From NCBI RefSeq assembly GCF_001183605.1, contig NZ_LFXJ01000013.1:186318-250317 (forward strand): 64,000 bases of DNA, written 5' to 3'. Position numbers and translations under genes: made by a program. Under the pieces are notes generated by a model. That model saw only the letters and a list, made by a program, of their open reading frames with translations. It did no database searches and was not told the DNA's origin. Below, piece after piece: positions 15,925 through 24,295 of the stretch. The DNA comes from Lysinibacillus xylanilyticus (GTDB lineage Bacteria > Bacillota > Bacilli > Bacillales_A > Planococcaceae). How positions within the stretch are numbered: position 1 is the stretch's first letter; each line of letters opens with the position of its first letter.

Positions 15925-18717
15925 ATGGTCATTAATTTACACACGACACAATCACCAGTCAGTCGATCAGAACGAATGAAAATAAATGAAAACTGGCAAA
16001 GGATTATTGAAGGGTTATCAAGGTTACAATATCAAGTCAATGTTTTAGCTGGTGGCAAAGAAGTTGAAGATTTACTACAACGTATTGAAGATGCAATTAA
16101 TAATGCTTATACATCTGTAACAGCGGCAATTAAAGAAAATAATGATGCTACACAAGAGGCAATCAACAATGTAAATATATCATTGGAAGAGGCTCTAGAG
16201 AAAATTGCTACAGCTATACAAGAGATAAACACAGCAATTACTAATGCAAATGAAGCTACAACCAATGCTAATCAAGCAACTAGTAATGCTAATACAGCTG
16301 CACAAATAGCTAACGACAAAGTGACAGAAGCAACGCAAATGATTGAAAGTTTAGCATCGCTCAAAACTCAATTAGAACAAATCAAACAGCAATTAGTAGC
16401 AGTAAATAAAGAAGCGGAAATAGCCATAACAAATGCAAATAATGCTACGCTTGAGACACGTAATGCAATACAAGATACAAATACAGCAATCACGAATGCC
16501 GAAGTGGCAACTCAAAAAGCTAATCAAGTTGTGCAAGATATTAACGTAGTTAAAGACGATTTAACACAAACTGTGAATGATAAAATCACCGAAGCAGATA
16601 CAGCGATCACAAATGCTAATCATGCAACTGATCAAGCTAAACAAGCGGCTGAAAATGTTAAAGGTTGGGGTACAGCCGCAGTATGGAGTGCTACTACACA
16701 GTACGAAAAGAATAACATCGTAACTAATAACGGCTCAACATGGCAATCATTAACGACTAATATAAATTCAGTTCCTTCAGAATCTAATACGGACTGGATT
16801 TTACTTGCTCAACGTGGAGTAGATGGTACTGGCTCTGTTTCGAAGGTTGCTAGTAAATCTCCTGACGTTGACGGGAATGTATCATTAATTCCAGCCGATA
16901 TTGGCGCAGAAACTCCTCATGGAGCGCAGGAAAAAGCAAATGGAATTAAGGAGTGGGTGCAGGCACATGGTTTAGGTACTGACAAACCAGGATTGATTGC
17001 TTCACCTGATTCTTTATTAAATAAAACTGAGTCAGGCTTTTGGAATGTTAAAAATACACCAGGATCAACTGTATTACCAAACGATACCGAAGATTTTCAT
17101 GTTTATGTGGGCATGAAAGCGAATGAAACAAACAAAAAAAATTATCAAACATTATTAGCGATCTCTCAAGAAACGGCTAAGACATATACAAGGGTAATTA
17201 CAAAGGATGGACAAACAAAAGGTCATATAGAAGATTCTGGATGGATTGAAGGTGGAGGCTCAGGAAGCGAAGGGCTTAAAATTAGTGCCGTACCATATGA
17301 CTTGACTACAACAGAAGAAAACCAAAAATCATGGAATTTACCTGAAAATTCTTATGTTAAAAATAACGACTTCATTATTGTTTTTCATAATGGTTTTTAC
17401 CTATCCCCTACTTCATGGAATATTTCAGGTGACGCAATTAATGGATATACCTTAAACATCCCTGATAATCCTATAAAAGAACAAATAGAAAACAACGTAA
17501 GAATCATAATTTTCAATAACGTCCCTATAGATGGAACAGAACGCTTTAGTGGTAACTTGCTAGAGGATGGTACGGTTTCTATCGAAAAATTAGGTAAGGA
17601 AGTTCAAGATGCCATTAGCAATGCAGGTGAAAAAGTAGAAATAGTTAATGATCTTACAACTGGTGGAGCTGATAAGGTATTATCTGCTGAAATGGGTAAA
17701 GATTTAAAAAAACAAGCTGATGAAGTCACGCAAACCGTAACAAATTTAGAGCAAATTGTTAATCAGAATCATGAAGAAGTTACTGAACATTTGGCAGATT
17801 ATGTGAAACACCCCGCGGTGGCCACAACTACATTAGTAGGCAATGTGTATCAAGTGATGCTTAATCCAGCACCTAAAGAGTATGTAAATAGCATGGGATT
17901 AGTACTAACGATTGACGCTAGTTACGCTAATGACTATTACATTAAAGTTAATGGGTTGGAAAGCAAAGTGGTTTATACGAGCAAAATAGGTTTAGCTAAG
18001 AATGCTAAAGCTGGTGCTATATTATCCTTTAGATACAGTGCTACAGCAAACGGAGGGCAAGGGGCTTTTATCTTACAGGGTGAAAGCGAGGTGGAAATAG
18101 GTCAACAAATAATAACTCCGAAGACAACCAATCAAGCGATCCTACAAGGTGTTCACGATGGTACTGGTTATGTCGTTGGTAGTCCAAATTTGCTTTCCTC
18201 AAACATAAAAAGTGGTGTTAATCTTTTTGGTGTTGTCGGTAATTATGAACCTTTTGCACTTGGCTTTGGTAGTGGTGCAGAATTCAAAATAGGTTCGACA
18301 TATAACACTAACCTTAATTTCTTGGGATTGCCGAATTATTTTGGGGATATTCTGACAGGTGAAGTTAAAAGCATGAAGTTTGTATCTACGAAAACCGTGA
18401 CGGCGAACATTGTTTTCACACTAAAGAGAAGGAAAATCACCGAGATATACCAAGCAGATTGTGATTCTTTTAGTGTGAAAAATGTTACAAAAGGTATTTA
18501 TTATAGAAATGCATCGGTTATCTTTTCAAGTGGCAAAGATAAAATGGACATAGATGTACACAACGTGGAGTTTATAGAGGGTGACACCTATGAAATTTCA
18601 TTGTCAGGAATTCGTGACAGCAATTCTGACTATAGAGGAATCGTGACCGGGTGGGAAGTTACATCAAATAGTAATGTAAGTATTTTTATTAATCCACATC
18701 TATTAAAGATTATATAA
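15925..18717 (+). CDS. Tail fibre / receptor-binding protein 1
   Basis: 930 residues. Order: N-terminal baseplate-binding segment (1-50); a long coiled coil (50-240) with repeated A-I-T-N-A-N motifs; a small module at about 250-295 (WSATTQYEKNNIVTNNGSTW) of the CBM/fibre-linker type; a pyocin-knob-like domain (about 360-450: ESGFWNVKNTPGS); a second coiled coil around LTTGGADKVLSAEMGKDLKK; and a beta-rich tip from about 640. A 41-bp block near residues 713-726 is identical to one in fibre 2. This is the only fibre with an N-terminus for attachment, so it is the probable working adhesin. Confidence 0.8.
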   Translation: MVINLHTTQSPVSRSERMKINENWQRIIEGLSRLQYQVNVLAGGKEVEDLLQRIEDAINNAYTSVTAAIKENNDATQEAINNVNISLEEALEKIATAIQEINTAITNANEATTNANQATSNANTAAQIANDKVTEATQMIESLASLKTQLEQIKQQLVAVNKEAEIAITNANNATLETRNAIQDTNTAITNAEVATQKANQVVQDINVVKDDLTQTVNDKITEADTAITNANHATDQAKQAAENVKGWGTAAVWSATTQYEKNNIVTNNGSTWQSLTTNINSVPSESNTDWILLAQRGVDGTGSVSKVASKSPDVDGNVSLIPADIGAETPHGAQEKANGIKEWVQAHGLGTDKPGLIASPDSLLNKTESGFWNVKNTPGSTVLPNDTEDFHVYVGMKANETNKKNYQTLLAISQETAKTYTRVITKDGQTKGHIEDSGWIEGGGSGSEGLKISAVPYDLTTTEENQKSWNLPENSYVKNNDFIIVFHNGFYLSPTSWNISGDAINGYTLNIPDNPIKEQIENNVRIIIFNNVPIDGTERFSGNLLEDGTVSIEKLGKEVQDAISNAGEKVEIVNDLTTGGADKVLSAEMGKDLKKQADEVTQTVTNLEQIVNQNHEEVTEHLADYVKHPAVATTTLVGNVYQVMLNPAPKEYVNSMGLVLTIDASYANDYYIKVNGLESKVVYTSKIGLAKNAKAGAILSFRYSATANGGQGAFILQGESEVEIGQQIITPKTTNQAILQGVHDGTGYVVGSPNLLSSNIKSGVNLFGVVGNYEPFALGFGSGAEFKIGSTYNTNLNFLGLPNYFGDILTGEVKSMKFVSTKTVTANIVFTLKRRKITEIYQADCDSFSVKNVTKGIYYRNASVIFSSGKDKMDIDVHNVEFIEGDTYEISLSGIRDSNSDYRGIVTGWEVTSNSNVSIFINPHLLKII
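18061..18101 (+). repeat. 41-bp perfect direct repeat, copy in fibre 1
   Basis: Begins GGGGCTTTTATCTTACAGGG and encodes G-A-F-I-L-Q-G-E-S-E-V-E-I-G. Identical to 19769-19809 in fibre 2; sequences diverge immediately on both sides at DNA level. Confidence 0.95.
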
Positions 18718-18729
18718 TGAGGAATTTGT

Positions 18730-18994
18730 ATTTTAGGTTTTAAGATATATTATGAAAAAGATACAGGAGGTATTATTTTTTATCAATTCTCGAGAAACAC
18801 AAATCGAATTCAATAGCTACAACATAAACTCAAATCCAGAAACTGTAGAAATTATCAAACTATCTTACGGACAGTATCGAAGTGATTTTGAAATTGAAAA
18901 CACATGGAAGGTTGATTTAGAGATAGGTCAGATTTTAATTGAGTATCCAACATTTGAAACTCCACTAACAGAACCAGTCAAGCACTTGTTATAG
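18730..18994 (+). pseudogene. Frameshifted copy of the fibre-associated small protein
   Basis: Two frames together match the intact gene at 20339. Frame 1 reads GFKIYYEKDTGGII up to T6 at 18776-18781. Frame 2 continues as FINSRETQIEF and on through LSYGQYRSDFEIENTWKVDL to the stop at 18994. Removing one T restores a single frame. The intact relative has GFKIYYEKDTGDVIL and LPYGQYRSDFKIANSWKVDL. The copy also lacks the C-terminal coiled coil. Frame 2 has an ATG at 18752 behind no good site. Pseudogene, phase-variable gene or programmed slip are all possible; pseudogene is simplest. Confidence 0.75.
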
Positions 18995-19303
18995 AAAATA
19001 AGGAACCGATAGTCAGAAATGATAAAAAATACAAGTTGTCCAAAGCGAATCACTTATGCAATTAATGTTACTTAGAGTAATTAATTTGAGTGCTGTATAC
19101 AATCTATTTTTACGCAATTGGGAAAAAAGTAGGGCTATGGAAGAGAAAATTGATTTGGGGGTTTCTGTTAATTGCTGTGGAGAAGGGACCGTTAAAATAA
19201 AGGAAACTAAGCAAGACAAAATGATGTAATTGTTCCATATTAGTTCAACTAATGCTACTTACTAAGGGTAGCCTATTTTTTATTAAATAAAGGAGTTGAT
19301 AAA
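18995..19303 (+). other. Non-coding gap between the two fibre cassettes
   Basis: 309 bp. Short frames only; nothing recognisable. A GCTAC / GTAGC hairpin followed by CTATTTTTT at 19253-19279 looks like a terminator just before fibre 2. The gap may hold remains of a small XkdX-like gene. Confidence 0.5.
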
Positions 19304-20044
19304 ATGTATAGCGGAAATCAAGCTTCATACCATAACCTTAGTGAAAATATGAAGCAAAAACTTGAAGAATTAAAGACCTCTATCGTCAATGACTTAACTA
19401 CGGGAGGTTCTGACAAGGCATTATCGGCTGAGAGCGGTAAAGAACTGAAGAGTTTAGTTGATGAAAAAGCGAACGGTAAAGATTTAGAGTCTTTGCAAAC
19501 AGAAGTTACTGAACATTTGGTGGATAATATTTCACATACAGAATGGATAGAAACAGTAGGAGGCACAGCTAATGCATTAACAGCAACCATTGCTGGTATT
19601 ACAAGCTATAAAAATGGTTTGGGTGTGTCTTTTCCCGTTAAATCAAATAGCACAGCGGCTATGACATTAAATATTAATGGATTAGGAGCTATTCCTATCA
19701 AGAAAGCGAATGGCACACCGTTTAGTAATGGTATTACTAACGGTGTTTATACTGTTCGTTACCGTGATGGGGCTTTTATCTTACAGGGTGAAAGCGAGGT
19801 GGAAATAGGGCGGCAGATCATAGTCCCAGGCACTACCAACAAAGCGGTCTCTGCAGGTCTGCATGACGGCACAGGTTATGTAGAGGGTAGCCCGAATCTC
19901 ATAGCCAGCAACATCAAGGTTGGAATCAACATGTTCGGTGTTGTTGGGACCCTTAAGGATGTATCCAGTAATAACTTAGTATTCTCTGAGCACAGCATAA
20001 GACCGTCTGATAGGAACCCGAACCCGCAGGTCATCACCCAATAA
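19304..20044 (+). CDS. Tail fibre 2, lacking the N-terminal attachment region, with premature stop
   Basis: 246 residues behind AAAGGAG. It corresponds to the distal part of fibre 1 only: LTTGGSDKALSAESGKELKS, a beta-rich segment, the shared 41-bp block and DGTGYVEGSPNLIASNIKVG. The frame stops at TAA (20042-20044) but is otherwise open to 20326. From 19810 on, GC rises to about 50% against about 35% before it (31/60 and 32/60 in two 60-base blocks). As it stands it cannot attach to a baseplate, so it may be a silent donor of receptor-binding tips. A separately expressed fibre is an alternative. Confidence 0.7.
   Translation: MYSGNQASYHNLSENMKQKLEELKTSIVNDLTTGGSDKALSAESGKELKSLVDEKANGKDLESLQTEVTEHLVDNISHTEWIETVGGTANALTATIAGITSYKNGLGVSFPVKSNSTAAMTLNINGLGAIPIKKANGTPFSNGITNGVYTVRYRDGAFILQGESEVEIGRQIIVPGTTNKAVSAGLHDGTGYVEGSPNLIASNIKVGINMFGVVGTLKDVSSNNLVFSEHSIRPSDRNPNPQVITQ
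19769..19809 (+). repeat. 41-bp perfect direct repeat, copy in fibre 2
   Basis: Identical to 18061-18101. GC content rises immediately after this copy. Confidence 0.95.
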
Positions 20045-20326
20045 CTACCGGTAGGATATGTACCATTAGGGTTCGTAAACACGATTACATGGTTCCAATA
20101 TGGCTATCAAGAGAAAGCCGGGTATGGCTACGGGGCTGTGATGTCGACATATGGTTATGTATCGGTAATAGGGTCTAACCGTAATATCAGTATAACAGCT
20201 CATGCCACACTAGACGGGGACAGATACAAAGTGACGTACAGCATCTCTGGATCGCCAGTAGATTTTGTTGATATGAATGACGGATACTTCACTGGCGGTA
20301 TTCAATGGATATGTATCAAACCTTAA
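20045..20326 (+). pseudogene. 3' part of fibre 2 beyond the in-frame stop
   Basis: In the same frame as fibre 2, 93 more codons follow the TAA, starting LPVGYVPLGFVNTITWFQYG and ending GGIQWICIKP. They look like a normal beta-rich receptor-binding tip. The context CAA-TAA-CTA suggests a CAA-to-TAA change. Separate expression would need the ATG at 20138, which has no good ribosome-binding site. Stop readthrough cannot be excluded. Confidence 0.7.
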
Positions 20327-20338
20327 GGAGGAGATTAT

Positions 20339-20779
20339 ATGATCGGATTCAAGATCTATTACGAAAAAGACACAGGGGACGTCATTCTGACGATTCCAGA
20401 GCAGAACGCGGTAGGGGCAATGGAGACAACGAAAGAGCAGGATTTCATCATGTTTTATGTACTGCAAGCCCGCAATCCATCGGCAGTGGACTTCATTCAG
20501 CTACCGTATGGTCAATACCGCAGCGATTTCAAAATCGCAAATAGTTGGAAGGTTGATTTAAAGACAGGGCAGGTTCTATTCGAATATCCAAAATTTGAAA
20601 CGCCTATATCTGAACAGATACATCTTCTGCGGCAAGAAAACGAGGAACTCAAAGTTGAAAATAAAGATTTGAAATTAGCGTTGGCAGAATCAGTAGAAGC
20701 ACAACAACCAGATAAACTTGAGAATCAATTAGCTGTTGCTGAATTAGTAGAGATACTAACAAATAAGGGGGTTTTATAA
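20339..20779 (+). CDS. Fibre-associated small protein (possible fibre chaperone), intact copy
   Basis: 146 residues, 12 bp after the fibre 2 frame behind AAGGAGGAG. An N-terminal alpha/beta part (GFKIYYEKDTGDVIL through LPYGQYRSDFKIANSWKVDL) is followed by a coiled coil (LLRQENEELKVENKDLKLAL). I do not recognise a named family; the place directly after a fibre gene, twice, suggests a fibre-specific assembly protein. Its first 190 bp are GC-richer (26/60, 28/60) like the fibre 2 tip; the rest is typical of the locus, so the acquired cassette probably ends inside this gene. It overlaps the next gene by one base. Confidence 0.65.
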   Translation: MIGFKIYYEKDTGDVILTIPEQNAVGAMETTKEQDFIMFYVLQARNPSAVDFIQLPYGQYRSDFKIANSWKVDLKTGQVLFEYPKFETPISEQIHLLRQENEELKVENKDLKLALAESVEAQQPDKLENQLAVAELVEILTNKGVL

Positions 20780-20889
20780 TGGCTAAATTATATTGGGATT
20801 TAATTAAAATGAATTTGCGAACAATTGACCAGGTGCCATTGTTATGGCGAGAAGCTGTACAAGCATTACTCAATAACGAAAACAAGTAA
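20779..20889 (+). CDS. Very small tail-region protein, CD1375/XkdX-like
   Basis: 36 residues from an ATG overlapping the previous stop (TAATG). The pattern MAKLYWDLIKMNLRTIDQVP then LWREAVQALL matches the tiny proteins found next to fibre genes in many Gram-positive phages. Function unknown. Confidence 0.65.
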   Translation: MAKLYWDLIKMNLRTIDQVPLLWREAVQALLNNENK

Positions 20890-20928
20890 ACGCGGCATAA
20901 GCTAGCGTTATTTTTTATATCTGTGAAA
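20889..20928 (+). terminator. Terminator-like hairpin after the fibre cassettes
   Basis: AACGC / GCGTT stem followed by ATTTTTTA. A similar ACGCTT / AGCGT hairpin lies at about 21002-21033, just before the Tal gene. Confidence 0.45.
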
Positions 20929-21053
20929 CTTTTAATAATAGAGGTCTAGGTAAGGATTTGTGTGAGTTAATTATTATACAAAAGTTCCATATTGTTCAGT
21001 AAACGCTTCTCACATCGAGTAGCGTATTTTTAATAAAAAGAAGGTGATATTTC

Positions 21054-22886
21054 TTGCTCATTGTATCGAATGGAACGCAAGTTGAACCTATTTTAGAAAC
21101 AAATTATGAAAAAATTGAAGAGTTGAATGGGGCATTACGTATCTCATTCAGCTCTTTTTTACACGAAAAAAATCCAGGACATCCACTGTTAGATTTTGAA
21201 ACAATTATTGAAGATGAGGATGGCCATGAATATGTAGTTAAAGATTTCGGTGGTGACACAATTTCTAAAAAGGCGACTGCTGTTCACATATATTTTTCTT
21301 TAGCTGATGAGTTTAAATATGATATTTATGGCGGCACACGGACTTTCGATGATTTTATGTCATTGGTTCTTGCTGGGACTGGCTGGACTTTTATCAATGA
21401 AGATGTAGACGGGCATCAATTGCTACAGAATTTCGGTGAAGCAAATCCAATTGTTTTGATTGACCAATTATGTGCAGCGTTTAATTGTGAACGTCAAATA
21501 TTACCTGGTAAAGTTCTTCGCTTCACAAAGAAAATTGGGGCGGATAATGACATGCAATTCCGCTATCGTCATAACATCGAAACCTTATCATATAGCGTAA
21601 ATACTGCAAATTTAAAAACACAAATTCGTGGGTATGGTGCAGAGGGAATTGATATAACTTATACTTCGCCATTAGCCGATTCACCTAGAATTGGAATCCG
21701 CGTTGCAGATCCTATTCATGACGAGAAGATAGAATCTGCTGAAGAAATGACAACACGTTTAGCTAGTGAGCTGCCTCCAGCACCTGAAACGAACATTAAA
21801 GTAAAGGTCACAACAGTAGACGGTAATATAGGGGACATGGTTTGGCTTATACATGAGGATCTTGCGCTAGAATACCAAACTCGAATTCTAAGTAAAAAGA
21901 CAAAAAGAGATTATAGTAATTCAGAGGTAGAGGTTGGGAATACACAAGCGAAAAGTATTGTAGATGCCCTGTTAAATCAACATGCAACTATTAATGCTAA
22001 CGATAAACGCTATCGTTCTAAATTTGAGCAAACGAATGATCGAATTGATTTAGAAGTAGAAGAAATTGACGCATCGATTGCTGCAATTCATATCCGTGCT
22101 GATAGTATTACTCAGAGCGTCACAGATTTAAATAACAATTTAAGTAGTCGCATCACTCAAACAGCTACTGAAATACGAAGTGAAGTAACTGCTCAAGTAA
22201 CTACAATTAATAACAATATTCAAACAGTCCGAAATGATGTATCTGCTGTTACACAAACAGCATCACAAATACAGTCAACTGTGACTAGTCAACAAACTCA
22301 AATCAGTGGATTAGGAACACGAGTTAGCACAGCGGAGAGTAGTATTACACAACAAGCCGATCAGATAAAGTCAAAAGTTAGTGTCGAAGATTTTACGGGT
22401 AATACTGTCGTATCTCAAATTAATCAAACAGCAACAACTATTAGTATACAAGCATCAAAGATTAATCTTATAGGTGCTGTCACATTTTTATCTGATATTA
22501 CGGGTAGGTTAGGAACAATTACAGCAGGAACTATTAATGGTGTTGATATTTATGGAGCTAACATTAACATTCAACAAGATGCTAGCATAGGAAGTACATT
22601 GTATTTGCAGGGTACTACTAACAGGGGTATCGTATTTCATGGTAATAATACAATTTATGCTAATGGTACGTATATGGAATTATCTGCTCCTTATGTAAGG
22701 TTAAATGGTAACTATAACGAACTTAACGGTTCTAATACTATTTATGGTCAATTAAATGTCCCGCAAGCTACAGGTCTTTCAGGTTTAGTACGAGCAAACT
22801 CTTCTGGGATTGGTATTTCAACATCAGGTGGTAATTTGTATGTACAAGTTAATGGTTCTACGATAGGTTCGGTTAAACTAACTTAA
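21054..22886 (+). CDS. Tail tip protein (Tal, prophage tail/endopeptidase-like family)
   Basis: 610 residues from TTG behind AAGAAGGTGAT. Residues 1-310 have the gp27/Tal hub layout (an EELNGALRISFSSFLHEKNP start, a VLAGTGWTF and LIDQLCAAFNCERQILPGKV middle, then LEYQTRILSKKTKRDYSNSE). Residues 310-460 are coiled coil rich in Q/T/S (ITQTATEIRSEVTAQVTTI). The end (460-610) is a beta-rich stalk with many NGT/NGN turns. No obvious peptidase active site is visible, so a structural hub with a spike is more likely than a lytic one. Its place after the fibres, not next to Dit, is unusual. Confidence 0.8.
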   Translation: MLIVSNGTQVEPILETNYEKIEELNGALRISFSSFLHEKNPGHPLLDFETIIEDEDGHEYVVKDFGGDTISKKATAVHIYFSLADEFKYDIYGGTRTFDDFMSLVLAGTGWTFINEDVDGHQLLQNFGEANPIVLIDQLCAAFNCERQILPGKVLRFTKKIGADNDMQFRYRHNIETLSYSVNTANLKTQIRGYGAEGIDITYTSPLADSPRIGIRVADPIHDEKIESAEEMTTRLASELPPAPETNIKVKVTTVDGNIGDMVWLIHEDLALEYQTRILSKKTKRDYSNSEVEVGNTQAKSIVDALLNQHATINANDKRYRSKFEQTNDRIDLEVEEIDASIAAIHIRADSITQSVTDLNNNLSSRITQTATEIRSEVTAQVTTINNNIQTVRNDVSAVTQTASQIQSTVTSQQTQISGLGTRVSTAESSITQQADQIKSKVSVEDFTGNTVVSQINQTATTISIQASKINLIGAVTFLSDITGRLGTITAGTINGVDIYGANINIQQDASIGSTLYLQGTTNRGIVFHGNNTIYANGTYMELSAPYVRLNGNYNELNGSNTIYGQLNVPQATGLSGLVRANSSGIGISTSGGNLYVQVNGSTIGSVKLT

Positions 22887-22906
22887 ATAAAAGGAGAAAG
22901 ATAACT

Positions 22907-23101
22907 ATGGATTATCAAGTACAACTAAACAATGGACAAGCAATTAATTTGAAAAATGCTGAGTTTGATGCTACGGCATTTACAGCAACATTAAACGATC
23001 AAAAAATTTCTTTCGTAAATATTGGTGGGGCCATCATTAATAAGCATATTATCGTGAGTGTATTACCAGCGACAGCCACACAAACAGAAACGCAGTCTTA
23101 A
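22907..23101 (+). CDS. Small phage protein, unknown function
   Basis: 64 residues behind AAAGGAG, between Tal and the lysis genes. A soluble mostly beta protein (VQLNNGQAINLKNAEFDATA) with a Thr/Gln-rich tail. No family recognised. Confidence 0.6.
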   Translation: MDYQVQLNNGQAINLKNAEFDATAFTATLNDQKISFVNIGGAIINKHIIVSVLPATATQTETQS

Positions 23102-23118
23102 GACGGGCGTTATTTTTT
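23089..23118 (+). terminator. Terminator overlapping the end of the small phage gene
   Basis: AACGC / GCGTT with an inner GTCTTAAGAC palindrome, then ATTTTTTA. Confidence 0.65.
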
Positions 23119-23136
23119 ATTCAATTTTTAGTAGAT

Positions 23137-23163
23137 GCCTTCCACATATGTGGAGGGCTTTTC
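23137..23163 (+). terminator. Hairpin before the holin gene
   Basis: GCCTTCCACA / TGTGGAGGGC stem followed by TTTTC; could set the level or timing of lysis-gene expression. Confidence 0.65.
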
Positions 23164-23193
23164 TTATGGACTACAAAAGGAAGAAGTGGTGGA

Positions 23194-23598
23194 GTGGAAA
23201 AATGGATAGCGACTTGGAGTGGTTTTATTGGAGCACTTATTTCATATTTGGTGAATGGTTTAGGCATGGCAGTAACGGTTTTAATAGGATTTATGGCGAT
23301 TGATTATCTCACTGGTATTTTGTCTGGTATAGCTAATCATAATTTGAATAGCCGAATTGGTGTGAATGGTATTATTCGAAAAATCTATTATTTGATGTTA
23401 GTTGGATCGGTTTATTTACTAGCTTTAGTGATACCTGGGATTGAATATGCAGGGGATGGAGCGGCGATTGCTTTTTGTGTTATAGAGTTTATTTCTATAA
23501 CAGAAAATGGTACAAAGATGGGGTTTCCTACACCAATTTTCATTAAAAATATTTTAGCGATTGTCAAAGATAAAACAGGTGAGGGGGACAATAAATGA
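23194..23598 (+). CDS. Phage holin (toxin-secretion/phage-lysis holin family)
   Basis: 134 residues from GTG. Three hydrophobic segments (about 8-35, 36-52 and 67-88) and the family-typical GFMAIDYLTGILSGIANHNL loop; then GIIRKIYYLMLVG and a C-terminal FCVIEFISITENGTKMGFP, conserved in the holin_4/TcdE group. Holins make the membrane lesion that releases the endolysin. It overlaps the endolysin gene by 4 bp (ATGA). Confidence 0.88.
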   Translation: MEKWIATWSGFIGALISYLVNGLGMAVTVLIGFMAIDYLTGILSGIANHNLNSRIGVNGIIRKIYYLMLVGSVYLLALVIPGIEYAGDGAAIAFCVIEFISITENGTKMGFPTPIFIKNILAIVKDKTGEGDNK

Positions 23599-24263
23599 GT
23601 ACGAATATAACAACAACATGCAGAGATTTGGCACAATTATTACCGGCTGCACAATTAGCATGTCGACTCTTATTTCAAGAATGCTACAAGGCAGGCATTC
23701 GTAACGTTTTTATTACCGAAACATATCGCTCTCAAGAAAGACAAAACTATTTATATGCCCAAGGGCGTACTCGACCAGGACAGGTCGTTACTTGGACGCT
23801 TAAAAGCAACCATAGTAGTCGTTTAGCTTGGGATATTGCCGTTGGTCCTCCAAAAACGCTTTATGATGTTACTACATTGAATAAAGTAGGGACTATCGCT
23901 CGCAAGCTTGACATTACATGGGGCGGGGATTGGAACGGTAGCATTGACCGACCGCATTTTGAAGTTAAATCGACTTGGAAGATGCCTACGGGTTATAAGT
24001 TAGAAGGACAAGTAATTGTTCCTAGCAGTAGCAAAATGACAGTGCAACTAATTGTAGAAGACAAGAAGGAGGTCAACAAAGTGACACAAGTATGGAATCC
24101 GGCATCACCAACAATGCGCACAGAAACAGAAAACTATATCGCGCGAGCAATCAAAGAAGGTATTATCCAAGATTCGCATTTAAAAGATTTACAAAGTGGT
24201 GTAATGACTACTGACCGATTATTGGGTCTGTATATTACAATTCAGCAACGTCGAGCTAATTAG
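23595..24263 (+). CDS. Endolysin, M15 (VanY-like) peptidase
   Basis: 222 residues. M15/L-Ala-D-Glu endopeptidase motifs: SNHSSRLAWDI with zinc ligands His73 and Asp80, and DRPHFEV with His121; ETYRSQERQNYLYAQGRTRP is the conserved N-terminal part. The usual Gly of SxHxxGxAxD is Arg here. The C-terminal 60 residues (about 165-222) look like a small wall-binding or linker domain. It cleaves peptidoglycan peptides for release of particles after the holin acts. Last gene of the phage-derived locus; no tail or head genes follow. Confidence 0.85.
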   Translation: MSTNITTTCRDLAQLLPAAQLACRLLFQECYKAGIRNVFITETYRSQERQNYLYAQGRTRPGQVVTWTLKSNHSSRLAWDIAVGPPKTLYDVTTLNKVGTIARKLDITWGGDWNGSIDRPHFEVKSTWKMPTGYKLEGQVIVPSSSKMTVQLIVEDKKEVNKVTQVWNPASPTMRTETENYIARAIKEGIIQDSHLKDLQSGVMTTDRLLGLYITIQQRRAN

Positions 24264-24272
24264 TTTTAAAGA

Positions 24273-24295
24273 TACCGCCATTATTTTGGCGGTGT
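24273..24295 (+). terminator. Hairpin after the endolysin
   Basis: ACCGCC / GGCGGT stem; a T7 run appears only 20 bp later, so termination may be imperfect. Confidence 0.55.

Noticed and set aside
5502-24263. Complete inducible prophage
   Set aside because: No integrase, replication, packaging or capsid genes and no visible att repeats inside the region.
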